Shown piece after piece: positions 20,116 through 28,187 of a stretch of DNA of 28,304 nucleotides (positions are counted from its first letter, which is position 1; every line of letters begins with the position of its first letter). Position numbers and translations under genes: made by a program. The notes beneath the pieces were generated by a model that saw nothing but the letters and a program-made list of their open reading frames with translations, was not told where the DNA came from and made no database searches. The DNA comes from JAWOFN01 sp046497505 [NCBI: bacterium]. Its GTDB lineage: Bacteria > Blakebacterota > Blakebacteria > Blakebacterales. The DNA is taken from assembly GCA_046497505.1 (NCBI GenBank), contig JAWOFN010000021.1:1-28304 (forward strand). Direction: 5' to 3'.

Positions 20116-21200
20116 GCTGCTCCTCCGAAGCGCTGCCTGAACACCTCCGTCAGGGCGGACACCACCTCGTCCTCCCCGCCCCCCGGGTCCGCCCGGACGA
20201 TGCGGTGTTCCGAACCGCGCGGTCCGTACCGCTTCCAGGTGTCCTCCAGGAAGACCGCTACCGTGGGCACTTCCAGCGCCACCGCCATGTGCATGGGCCC
20301 CGTGTCGGGTGCGAGGAAGACGTGACAGCGCTCCACCGCGGCGGCCAGTGTCTCCAGTCCCAGGGCCTCGAAGACCGTCACCTCCCTGCCCGTCTCCCCT
20401 GCCAGCGTGCCGGCCATCTCCGCCTCCTCCGGACCGCAGAAGACGGCCACGCGCACATCCAGGAGGTCGGTGACCCTTCGGAGGACCTCCAGCCACCGTT
20501 CCACGGGCCAGCGCTTGGCCCCCCGGCCCCCGACGTGCACCCCCAGCACCACCGCGTCCTCCGGGATGTCCCGGGCGGCGAAGAGCATCTCCGCGTTCCA
20601 CCGGGCCTCCTTGGTGGTGTGGAGCCGCATGGGCGGTGAAGGGAGCCGGTCGGCGAAGGGACGGAGCAGGTTCAGGAGGATGTCCGACTCGTGGTGCTCC
20701 GCGTGGAGGGGCTCTACGAGGAGGTTGGCGAAATCGCCGGCGGCCCCCCGCTCGTAGGCCACCCGGAGGGGGGCGGCACTGAAGTAGGTCAGGGCCGCAC
20801 CGGTCAGGCTGAAGGAGTGCATGTGACTGCAGTCGAAGGCCATGTCGTAGTCGTGGGCCCTCAGCCGTTTGAGCAATCGGAAGAACCGGGCGGGGTTCCT
20901 CAGGATGCGGCGTTTCTCCAGCACCCAGATGGCGTCCACGAAGACCTGATCCCGGTAGAGGTCCGCATAGCGCGGACCCACCAGGACCCCGATCTCCGCC
21001 CCGGGCCAGAGCTGGCGGGCCCCCTGCAGGAGGGGGGTCAGGAGCACCAGGTTGCCGATCCGGTCGTCGTGACGGACGAAGAGGACCCGCTGCGGGGGGG
21101 AGAGGGTCCACTCGAAGTCGACCTCGTCCCGGGCCGGCAGGAGCCGTGCCGTGACCTGCGTCAGGAGCCTTCGACCCGCCTGCTCCAGGAATCCGGCCAT
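20112..21200 (-). CDS. GT9 family heptosyltransferase-like glycosyltransferase
   Basis: Related to WaaC/WaaF/WaaQ, which add heptose from ADP-heptose to the inner core of lipopolysaccharide. The 362-residue product shows the GT9 layout: VLFVRHDDRIGNLVLLTPLL near residue 40, the second-domain start VLGVHVGGRGAKRWP with the following W..VL, CGPEEAEMA, and the donor-site APDTGPMHMA. The ATG shares a base with the msbA stop (TGATG), and the 3' end overlaps the GT4 gene. With an MsbA-like exporter next to it, outer-membrane lipid or core sugar assembly is the likely setting. Which heptose position it serves is unknown. Confidence 0.92.
   Translation of the reverse strand: MAGFLEQAGRRLLTQVTARLLPARDEVDFEWTLSPPQRVLFVRHDDRIGNLVLLTPLLQGARQLWPGAEIGVLVGPRYADLYRDQVFVDAIWVLEKRRILRNPARFFRLLKRLRAHDYDMAFDCSHMHSFSLTGAALTYFSAAPLRVAYERGAAGDFANLLVEPLHAEHHESDILLNLLRPFADRLPSPPMRLHTTKEARWNAEMLFAARDIPEDAVVLGVHVGGRGAKRWPVERWLEVLRRVTDLLDVRVAVFCGPEEAEMAGTLAGETGREVTVFEALGLETLAAAVERCHVFLAPDTGPMHMAVALEVPTVAVFLEDTWKRYGPRGSEHRIVRADPGGGEDEVVSALTEVFRQRFGGAA
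20122..20126 (-). promoter_or_regulatory. ribosome-binding site supporting a TTG start of the GT4 gene
   Basis: GGAGG inside the last codons of the GT9 gene, six bases before TTG 20115. No ATG or GTG is better placed, and the protein homology begins exactly here. Confidence 0.7.
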
Positions 21201-23101
21201 CAGAGGTCGAACTGGAGGGTGTGGAGACGGTGGTAGAGCCCCTCCTCCTCTTCCATGAGTTCCCTGTGGCTCCCCTCCTGGACGATCCGTCCCTCATCCA
21301 GCACCACGATGCGGCTGGCCCCCTGTACCGTGGAGAGGCGGTGGGCGATGACCAGGGTGGTCCTCTCCCGCATGAGGGTCTCCATGGCCTCCTGGACCAG
21401 CATCTCGCTCTCGGTGTCCAGGTTGGAGGTCGCCTCGTCCAGGACCAGGATCGGCGGGTTCTTCAGGATGGCCCGGGCGATGGCCAGACGCTGCCGCTGG
21501 CCGCCGGACATACGCACCCCGCGGTCGCCGGCCATCGTCTCGTACCCCTCCGGCATGGCGGCGATGAACTCGTGGGCGTTGGCGGCGCGTGCGGCCTCCT
21601 CCACCTCCGCCATGTCATAATCATCCTGACCGTAGGCGATGTTCCGGGCGATCGTGTCGTTGAAGAGCACGGTCTCCTGGGTCACCACACCGATGAGGCG
21701 GCGCAGGCTGCTCACCGTGATCCTTCGCAGATCGGTACCGTCCAGCAGCACCGCCCCGGCGGTGGGGTCGTAGAACCGGGAGAGCAGGTCGGCGAGTGTG
21801 CTCTTCCCCGCCCCGCTGGGACCCACCAGCGCCACCACCTCCCCCCGATGGATGGTGAGATCGATCCCCCGGAGTACGGGCTGCCCCTCCTTGTAGAAGA
21901 ACCGCACACCCTCGTATCGGACCTCCTCCCGGAAGTCCTCCACGTCCTCCGCGTCCGGGGCCTCGATGACCTTCGGGGGATGGTCGATGATGGAGAAGAC
22001 CCGTTCCGCGGCGGCGAGGCCGCTCTGGAGACGACCGTATGCCTTGGTGGTCTCCCGGAGGGGGCTGAACATGGAGAAGAGGACCAGCAGGAAGGTGAGG
22101 AACTCGTCGGGGGTCAAGGTCTCCGCACCCCCCAGGACCTGCATACCGCCCACATAGAGGATGCCCACCCCCACCACCGCGGCCAGCATCTCGTTCAGGG
22201 GACTGTTCAGCTTGCTCACCCGCGCCAGGCGGAGGGCCTTCCTGAAATAGTCGGCGGCGGCTGAGCGGAACTTGCCCACCTCGAAGCTCTCCATGTCGAA
22301 GGCCTTCACCACCCGGATCCCCCCCAGCGTCTCACTCAGGATGCTGGTAAGGTTGGCCATCTCGCTCTGCAGTCTCCCCGTGCGGCGGAAGAGGCTCCGC
22401 CCAAGGCGGGTTATCACGTAGCCGGTGATGGGGAGCACCAGCAGCGAACCCAGGGTAAGCCAGGGGCTGATGATGACCGCCATGACGAGGAAGACCGCCA
22501 CCGAGACCGGGTGCTTGATGAGGTCCACCAGTACCGCGGCGGCGGACTGGTTCACCAGTTCCACGTCGCTGGTCACCCGGGCGATGAGCACTCCGGTCCG
22601 GTTCTCATGGAAGAAGCCCAGGTTCAGCCGGGTCAGCCGGTCGAAGAGGTCCACCCGCAGGTCCTGTATGAGGCCGTGTTCCGCGACGGCCATGAGGTAG
22701 CCCTGCAGGTAGCCGAACATGTTCTTGAAGAACACCACCAGGAGGTAGACCACACAGAGTCTGATCAGGGTGTCCCGGGGAGTGGGGGCCTTGATGAGCC
22801 CCCGGGTGGCGTCCTTCAGGGTGTCCTTCAGCGACTGCAGGCGTGAGGCGCCGGGGAGGATCTCGGCGCCGGGACTGGCTGCCGGCTCCGGCACCCCCTC
22901 CTCAAGGGAGGGAAGACCCTCGACCCGCTCTTCCACCACCTCCGCGGTGTTGAAGAGGGTCTCCAGGGTCGGCATGAGCATCCACACCATGAGCCCGGAG
23001 AAGAAGGTGAAGAGGAGGGTGCAGACCACCGAACCCACCAGATAACCCCAGTAGGGACGCAGGTAACTGAGGACCCGACGGAAGATACCCACGTCGGCCA
23101 T
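21200..23101 (-). CDS. ABC exporter, MsbA-like (fused membrane and ATPase domains)
   Basis: Homodimeric ABC half-transporter resembling MsbA, which flips lipid A-core across the inner membrane. The 633-residue protein has a six-helix membrane domain (about 15-350) and an ATPase with Walker A GPSGAGKST (427-435), signature MSGGQRQR (531-538), Walker B ILVLDE (551-556) and the switch IAHRLST. A loop of about 65 residues (46-110), rich in Glu and Pro, lies between the first two membrane helices, longer than in typical MsbA. The ATG at 23101 has GGAAAGG directly abutting it; GTG a few codons later is an alternative start. Neighbouring glycosyltransferases support a lipid or glycolipid substrate; drug export cannot be excluded. 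Confidence 0.9.
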   Translation of the reverse strand: MADVGIFRRVLSYLRPYWGYLVGSVVCTLLFTFFSGLMVWMLMPTLETLFNTAEVVEERVEGLPSLEEGVPEPAASPGAEILPGASRLQSLKDTLKDATRGLIKAPTPRDTLIRLCVVYLLVVFFKNMFGYLQGYLMAVAEHGLIQDLRVDLFDRLTRLNLGFFHENRTGVLIARVTSDVELVNQSAAAVLVDLIKHPVSVAVFLVMAVIISPWLTLGSLLVLPITGYVITRLGRSLFRRTGRLQSEMANLTSILSETLGGIRVVKAFDMESFEVGKFRSAAADYFRKALRLARVSKLNSPLNEMLAAVVGVGILYVGGMQVLGGAETLTPDEFLTFLLVLFSMFSPLRETTKAYGRLQSGLAAAERVFSIIDHPPKVIEAPDAEDVEDFREEVRYEGVRFFYKEGQPVLRGIDLTIHRGEVVALVGPSGAGKSTLADLLSRFYDPTAGAVLLDGTDLRRITVSSLRRLIGVVTQETVLFNDTIARNIAYGQDDYDMAEVEEAARAANAHEFIAAMPEGYETMAGDRGVRMSGGQRQRLAIARAILKNPPILVLDEATSNLDTESEMLVQEAMETLMRERTTLVIAHRLSTVQGASRIVVLDEGRIVQEGSHRELMEEEEGLYHRLHTLQFDL

Positions 23102-23148
23102 CCTTTCCGCGCTGGGTGGTCGGAGTCAGCTGACCCGGGCCGGGGGAC

Positions 23149-24135
23149 TCAGTGTTCGCGGTCCAGGATGAATCCCAGGAGCTGTTCGACGGCGTCCCTG
23201 GCCCCCGAGTCGGGGAGCAGGTCGAGCCCGTCCCTGGCCTGCTCCACGTGCCGGCGGGCCTCCTGCTGAGCATACTCCAGGCCCCCGGAACGCTGGACGA
23301 AGTCGAGGATCTCCGGCCAGTTGCGGTCCACGTCGCCGTCACTCAGGAGCATGCTGAACCGCTCCCGGTCGTCCCCCTCCATGACCCGCTGGGTGTAGAT
23401 GATGGGCAGGGTGAGCTTGCCCTCCCGCAGGTCTTCGCCCCCGGTGGGCTTGCCGGTGATGTCCTCCACCCCCTGGTAGTCCAGGAGGTCGTCGGTGATC
23501 TGGAAGGCGTTCCCGATGGCCTCACCCAGCTTCCGATAGCGCTCGGCCGTGGTATCGTCCGCCCCGCAGAGCACACCTCCCATCTCGGTAGCCGCGCCGA
23601 AGAGGCTGCTGGTCTTCTCCCGGATCACACCGAAATACTGCTCCTCGGTGACCCCCAGCTGGTGCCTCCGGTCCACCTGGAGAAGCTCTCCCTGACTCAT
23701 CCGGTCGATGGCCAGGGCGAAGATGGGGGTCAGACGGGGATGACCCGCCTCCAGGAGTGTGGTGAAGGCCCGGGCGAAGATGAAGTCGCCCATGAGGACC
23801 GAACTGTTGTCCCCCCAGACGGCGTTCAGGGTCTCCAGACCCCGCCGCAGGTCGGAGTCGTCGATGACGTCGTCGTGGACGAGGGTGGCGGTGTGAAGGA
23901 GTTCCACGGAGACGGCCGCCTTCACGGCGGCCTGGGACATGGCATCGTGTGCCCGGCAGATCAGCAGGAGCAGGCTGGGCCGTATCCGCTTGCCCTTCAT
24001 CAGGTTGAGGTGGGCCGCCATCATCTTGATGATGGGCACCTCGCTGACCAGGGAGCGTTCCAGCTGACGGTCGAGCGCCTGCAGGTCGTCCTTGATCATC
24101 TCGAGGACCTGGCTCACGTCTTTCTGTACGGGCAT
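23149..24135 (-). CDS. long-chain polyprenyl diphosphate synthase
   Basis: Trans-prenyltransferase that extends FPP/GGPP with isopentenyl diphosphate to a long prenyl chain, probably the side chain of a respiratory quinone. The 328-residue protein has GKRIRP (48-53), the first Asp-rich motif DDVID (88-92) and the second DDLLD (215-219), followed by GKPTGGEDLREGKLTLP. The fifth residue before the first motif is Ala (83); a small residue there usually allows long products. ATG 24135 has GAGGGG just upstream and a consensus promoter about 35 bases away. The open frame continues upstream past that promoter, so the longer reading is rejected. Chain length and end product are inference. Confidence 0.93.
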   Translation of the reverse strand: MPVQKDVSQVLEMIKDDLQALDRQLERSLVSEVPIIKMMAAHLNLMKGKRIRPSLLLLICRAHDAMSQAAVKAAVSVELLHTATLVHDDVIDDSDLRRGLETLNAVWGDNSSVLMGDFIFARAFTTLLEAGHPRLTPIFALAIDRMSQGELLQVDRRHQLGVTEEQYFGVIREKTSSLFGAATEMGGVLCGADDTTAERYRKLGEAIGNAFQITDDLLDYQGVEDITGKPTGGEDLREGKLTLPIIYTQRVMEGDDRERFSMLLSDGDVDRNWPEILDFVQRSGGLEYAQQEARRHVEQARDGLDLLPDSGARDAVEQLLGFILDREH

Positions 24136-24169
24136 GACCCCTCGCACCTCTCGTGGACAAGTTGGCCGG

Positions 24170-24198
24170 AATCTACCCGCCCCCGCAGGAGGTGTCAA
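24170..24198 (-). promoter_or_regulatory. sigma-70 type promoter of the polyprenyl synthase-exporter-glycosyltransferase unit
   Basis: On the minus strand TTGACA, a 17-base spacer and TAGATT, the closest match to consensus in the window together with the holA promoter. The predicted start is about 24163, giving a 28-base leader. It lies in the 103-base gap after tatC. Confidence 0.85.
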
Positions 24199-24238
24199 CC
24201 GCAAGCACCCCCCGCTCATCGGGGCCTCCGCGGACCCC

Positions 24239-25021
24239 TCAGGGCAGCTCCTCCCTGCGCCTCCTGGCCGCGGCCGCGGCCACCCAGATACTCACCTCGT
24301 AGAGGAGTACCAGGGGCCCCATGAGGATGACCATCGTCATGGGGTCGGGCGGGGTGATGAAGGCGGAGAGCAGGGCGATGATGAAATACCCGTAGGCGCG
24401 GCCCTTCCGCATGATGTCGGGTGTGAGCACACCGATCCGGGTGAGGAAGAAGGAGAGGATCGGCAGTTCGAAGATCAGGCCGAAGGAGAGGACGAGCCGC
24501 ATGCTGAAGGAGAGGTACTCCCGGATCTCCAGGGGGAACTCCGCGAGGTCGGGCCACGTGGTGAGGAAGAACCGCAGGGCGTAGGGGAGGACCACGAAGT
24601 AGGCCAGGGCGGCGCCTGCAAGGAAGCAGACGGCCGTGACCAGTACGGTGATGGGGACCAGGCGGCGCTCGTGCTTGAAGAGTCCGGGGGCCACGAAACG
24701 CCAGAGTTCCCAGGCGAGGTAGGGTACCGTGATGAGCACCGCGGCCCAGAGGCTGATGTTCAGCAGGGCCAGGAAGAGACCCGCGGGCCGCAGGGTGACG
24801 ATCCGGAGACTGGGCAGTTCCTCCATGATGGGCTGGAGGGGCCTGAGGAGCACCTGCTGGTAGATCCAGTCCGAGAGGAGCCACATGGCCACTGCGGCCA
24901 GGAGCACCACGATCCCGCTCCGGATCAGCACCCACCGGAGCTCCTCCAGGTGCTCGAGGAAGGTCATCTCCCGGGGGTCCTCGTCAGCGGCGGGGAGCCG
25001 CAGCCACTTCGGCGCCCTCAT
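24239..25021 (-). CDS. tatC: Sec-independent protein translocase TatC
   Basis: Receptor subunit of the twin-arginine translocase, which exports folded proteins carrying an RR signal. The 260-residue protein has the conserved cytoplasmic N-terminal motif MTFLEHLEELR (19-29), the APGLFKHERR loop (111-120) and six hydrophobic helices, the normal size and layout. The C-terminal tail is basic (AAAARRRREEL). The ATG overlaps the holA stop by four bases (ATGA), so it is probably coupled to holA. No tatA or tatB gene is present in the window; they must be elsewhere. Confidence 0.97.
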   Translation of the reverse strand: MRAPKWLRLPAADEDPREMTFLEHLEELRWVLIRSGIVVLLAAVAMWLLSDWIYQQVLLRPLQPIMEELPSLRIVTLRPAGLFLALLNISLWAAVLITVPYLAWELWRFVAPGLFKHERRLVPITVLVTAVCFLAGAALAYFVVLPYALRFFLTTWPDLAEFPLEIREYLSFSMRLVLSFGLIFELPILSFFLTRIGVLTPDIMRKGRAYGYFIIALLSAFITPPDPMTMVILMGPLVLLYEVSIWVAAAAARRRREELP

Positions 25022-26034
25022 CGTGCCCCGCCGGAACCGGTGCGCCAGCGACCCACCTGGTCCGCCAGCCGGCCCACCACCTGCTGGAAGAGGGACTCCG
25101 CCTGGCCCGTCTTGCTCTTCAGCCCCAGGTCACACGATTTCAGTGATTCCAGCATCGGTCCGAAGGCAGCGGCGGGCAGCCCCCGGGCGGTGCTGATGGC
25201 GCCGTCCGCCGCGAAGGGCTTGATCCCGACCTCCTGGATGACCCGGTTCTTCCGGGCCCCCTGGTCCAGGAGCAGGCGTACCTGATAGGTCTCCAGCACC
25301 TGGCGGGTGAGGACCTGGAGCAGGAAGTGGGGGCTCTCCCCCGCGCCGAGGAGGCGTCCTGTGATGCGCTGCGCCTCCTCCCCCTCGCCCGCCAGGAGCT
25401 TCCGGGGGAGGTCCCAGGGGGTCTCCCCTCTCCGGCGCCCCACCACGGTCTCCACGTCCTCGGCCGTGACGGTCTCTCCCTCCCCGGCATAGAGCCCCAG
25501 CTTCGTGAGTTCACCGTCCAGCACCAGCAGTCCCTCCCCCGCGAGGTCCACCAGCGCCGCGGCCGCTCCCCTGCCGAGAGGTATCCCCCGCTCGGAGGCC
25601 CGAGCCCGGACCCACTTCTCCGTCTCCCACGGCTTCGGTGCCTCGAACTCGAGGATCTTCCCCGCCGGCCTCTCGTCGACCTCCTTGAGCCGACGATACG
25701 GGATCCGCCGCCTGTCGAGCCCGGGAGCCAGTACCGCGAAGACGACGGGATGTTCCCCCTCCCCGGCGAGCTGGAGGGCCAGCTCCGCGATGAGTTCCTG
25801 CTCGTCGGAGGGGTAGCCGGCCAGGTCGCGCACCATGACGAGGCGTCGCCCGCTGCCCAGGGGATAGGAGCGCGCGGCCTCCTCGATCTCGGCGGGCGAG
25901 GCATCGCCCGGTGCGTACTGGTCGAAGTTGAATGCCCGGTGGGAGGCGTCCACGGCCTTTTCGATGAGGCTTGCGGCTCGATCCCGCATGCGGACCTCAT
26001 CGTCCCCCAGGAACGCGTAGACGGCCTTGAACAT
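25018..26034 (-). CDS. holA: DNA polymerase III subunit delta
   Basis: Clamp-loader subunit that opens the sliding clamp. The 338-residue product has the weakly conserved HolA layout: a degenerate AAA+ N-terminal domain beginning KAVYAFLGDDEVRMRD, a central segment with LVMVRDLAGYPSDEQELIAEL, FEAPKPWETEKWV, a middle domain with GEGLLVLDGELTKLGLYAG, and the C-terminal collar helix with LKSCDLGLKSKTGQ, a good family marker. I chose ATG 26034 because the homology starts there and the promoter places transcription at or one base before this ATG; a longer in-frame start at 26115 lies upstream of the promoter and is rejected. No ribosome-binding site is visible, consistent with a leaderless message. 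Confidence 0.92.
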   Translation of the reverse strand: MFKAVYAFLGDDEVRMRDRAASLIEKAVDASHRAFNFDQYAPGDASPAEIEEAARSYPLGSGRRLVMVRDLAGYPSDEQELIAELALQLAGEGEHPVVFAVLAPGLDRRRIPYRRLKEVDERPAGKILEFEAPKPWETEKWVRARASERGIPLGRGAAAALVDLAGEGLLVLDGELTKLGLYAGEGETVTAEDVETVVGRRRGETPWDLPRKLLAGEGEEAQRITGRLLGAGESPHFLLQVLTRQVLETYQVRLLLDQGARKNRVIQEVGIKPFAADGAISTARGLPAAAFGPMLESLKSCDLGLKSKTGQAESLFQQVVGRLADQVGRWRTGSGGAR

Positions 26035-26041
26035 GGGCGGG

Positions 26042-26070
26042 AAGGTAGCGGGCGGTGCGGGCTCTGTCAA
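26042..26070 (-). promoter_or_regulatory. sigma-70 type promoter of holA-tatC, probably leaderless
   Basis: On the minus strand TTGACA, a 17-base spacer and TACCTT. Only seven bases separate the -10 box from ATG 26034, so transcription should begin at or next to the A of the start codon, leaving no 5' leader. Confidence 0.85.
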
Positions 26071-26095
26071 CGGACCGAACAGGATGGGGTTGGCC

Positions 26096-26125
26096 TTGTC
26101 GGTATTCGGGCCCAATTTGTAGCCT
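26096..26125 (+). promoter_or_regulatory. weak candidate promoter for the NhaC-family gene
   Basis: TTGTCG, an 18-base spacer and TAGCCT, with a predicted start near 26133 and a leader of about 40 bases. It diverges from the holA promoter; the two -35 boxes are 25 bases apart. The match is partial, so this is only the best candidate in the 137-base divergent gap. Confidence 0.35.
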
Positions 26126-26171
26126 GTCGTCCGACCCGTGGGCCCACCCCTGATGATGAGGAACGCGCCCG

Positions 26172-28181
26172 ATGCAGGCCCTTCTCCAAAGAACCGTCCC
26201 TCTCATGGTGGCCCTCCTCACCGTGGCAGCGACAGCCCATCCCGCCCCGGCACAGGAACCGCCCGGAAGGGAACCCATCGAGGGGGAACAGGCCCCGGAA
26301 GAGATCAGGGTGGAGCAGATCGAGGTCGAGCTCCCCTCCCTGGTCCTCACCGGCATCCCCTCGGAGATCACCCTCCGAGCCATCGGTCCCGGCGGCGAGG
26401 TGGCGGAGACCTTCCAGGGTACCCTGGACCGGTTCCAGGGATTCAGCTTCCAGGAGGAGGAGATCCGCTTCACCGACGGGGTGGCCCTGCTGAAGGGGGT
26501 CACCTTCGACCGCCGGGGGATGGCCGAGGTGAGGGTGGCCTTCGGCGATGCCTCCGGCACCGCGCAGGTCCGGGTGATCCCGGGCTGGCTCAGCCTGGTG
26601 CCGCCCCTGCTGGCCATCGCCCTCGCCCTGATCTTCAAACAGGTCCTCATCAGCCTCTTCGCCGGGATCTGGATCGGGGCCATCTTCATCTACGACTACA
26701 GCATCTTCACCGGGCTCCTCAGGGCCCTGGACACCTACGTCATAGGGGCCGTCGCCGACCCCGACCACGCGGCCATCATCCTCTTCAGCATGACCCTCGG
26801 GGGGATGGTGGGGATCCTGGCCAAATCGGGCGGCACCCAGGGCATCGTGAACATCATGCGGGAGAAGGCGCTGGACTACCGCAAGGGCCAGATCGCCTCA
26901 TGGGCCATGAGCATGCTCATGTTCTTCGATGACTACGCCAACGTGCTCCTGGTGGGCAACACCATGCGCCCCTTCACCGACCGGCTGCGCATCAGCCGTG
27001 AGAAGCTCGCCTACCTGGTGGACGCCAGCGCGGCCCCCGTTGTGAGCCTCTTCTTCATCAGCACCTGGATCGGCTTCGAGGTGGGGCTGCTCGACCAGGC
27101 CCTCCAGGTGGCCGGACTCGAGCAGAACGCCTACATCACCTTTTTGAAGTCCACCCCCTACCGTTTCTACTCCGTGTTCAGCATCGTCTTCGTCTTCTTC
27201 ATCGCCTGGTCCGGTCGGGACTTCGGACCCATGCTGGCGGCGGAGAAGCGGGCCCGAGAGACGGGTGAGACCCTCCGCCCCGGCTCGGTGCCGCTCATGG
27301 ACAAGGAACTCTCCGAGATGGTGGCGGCGGACGTGGAGAAGCCCCGCTGGTACAACGGCCTGGTCCCCATCATCGTCGTGATCGTGAGCGTCATCGCCGG
27401 ACTCTTCTACTCGGGGTATCAGAACCTGGCCGCGGGGGACGCCGCCACCCTCACCAACCTTCTGGGGGGCGCCAACTCCTACCACGTCCTCATGTGGGCC
27501 GCCTTCGCCGGGGCCGTCACCGCGGCCGCGATGGTGGTCACACAGCGCATCCTGAGCCTGCAGGAGACCCTCGATGCCTGGATACAGGGGTGCAAGTCGA
27601 TGGTCGTGGCCATGACCATCCTCGTCTCGGCCTGGGGGATCGGGGCCATCACGGTGGACATGAAGACCGCCGACTACATCATCTTCGGCACACAGGACAT
27701 CCTGAGCCCGCACCTGATCCCCATGCTCACCTTCGTCATCGCCGCCTTCACCGGATTCAGCACCGGCTCCTCCTGGGGGACCATGGCCATCCTCTATCCC
27801 CTGGTGGTACCGCTCAGCGTGGCCGCGGGCATGGGGCTCCCCGAGGCCACCGCCGGGGCCATCTTCCTGGGCACCATCGCCAGCGTGCTCTCCGGCTCGG
27901 TCTTCGGGGACCACTGCTCCCCCATCTCCGACACCACCATCATGTCCAGCATGTCCGCCGGCTGTGACCACATCGACCATGTGAAGACCCAGATACCCTA
28001 CGCGGTCACCGTCATGCTGGTCTCAGCCGCCGTGGGCTACCTGCCCACCGGATGGGGACTCCAGTGGTACATCAGCATCCCCATCGGACTGGTCGTGGTG
28101 GTGCTTCCGATCTACATCTTCGGCAGACGCTCCAGGGTCCCGGGTGAGCAGGTCGAGCCCGGGCGGGGCCAGGAGGCATAG
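26172..28181 (+). CDS. NhaC-family Na+/H+ antiporter with secreted N-terminal domain
   Basis: Inner-membrane cation/proton antiporter of the NhaC family, or a related solute antiporter. The 669-residue protein begins with a signal peptide (hydrophobic 8-22, probable cleavage after APA or nearby at about 27). A soluble segment of about 110 residues (28-136) follows, beta-rich in appearance, with repeated V/L/E alternation and ending RVIP. From residue 140 come about eleven membrane helices with family motifs: MFFDDYANVLLVGNT, SREKLAYLVDASAAP, FTGFSTGSSWGT and FGDHCSPISDTT. The extra N-terminal domain is not part of classical NhaC. ATG 26172 has GAGGAA ten bases upstream. Ion specificity is unknown. 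Confidence 0.88.
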   Translation: MQALLQRTVPLMVALLTVAATAHPAPAQEPPGREPIEGEQAPEEIRVEQIEVELPSLVLTGIPSEITLRAIGPGGEVAETFQGTLDRFQGFSFQEEEIRFTDGVALLKGVTFDRRGMAEVRVAFGDASGTAQVRVIPGWLSLVPPLLAIALALIFKQVLISLFAGIWIGAIFIYDYSIFTGLLRALDTYVIGAVADPDHAAIILFSMTLGGMVGILAKSGGTQGIVNIMREKALDYRKGQIASWAMSMLMFFDDYANVLLVGNTMRPFTDRLRISREKLAYLVDASAAPVVSLFFISTWIGFEVGLLDQALQVAGLEQNAYITFLKSTPYRFYSVFSIVFVFFIAWSGRDFGPMLAAEKRARETGETLRPGSVPLMDKELSEMVAADVEKPRWYNGLVPIIVVIVSVIAGLFYSGYQNLAAGDAATLTNLLGGANSYHVLMWAAFAGAVTAAAMVVTQRILSLQETLDAWIQGCKSMVVAMTILVSAWGIGAITVDMKTADYIIFGTQDILSPHLIPMLTFVIAAFTGFSTGSSWGTMAILYPLVVPLSVAAGMGLPEATAGAIFLGTIASVLSGSVFGDHCSPISDTTIMSSMSAGCDHIDHVKTQIPYAVTVMLVSAAVGYLPTGWGLQWYISIPIGLVVVVLPIYIFGRRSRVPGEQVEPGRGQEA

Positions 28182-28187
28182 GTCGAC

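Noticed and set aside
24199-24238. Terminator after tatC
   Set aside because: GC-rich self-complementarity is present, but there is no T tract and the stem is not clean.
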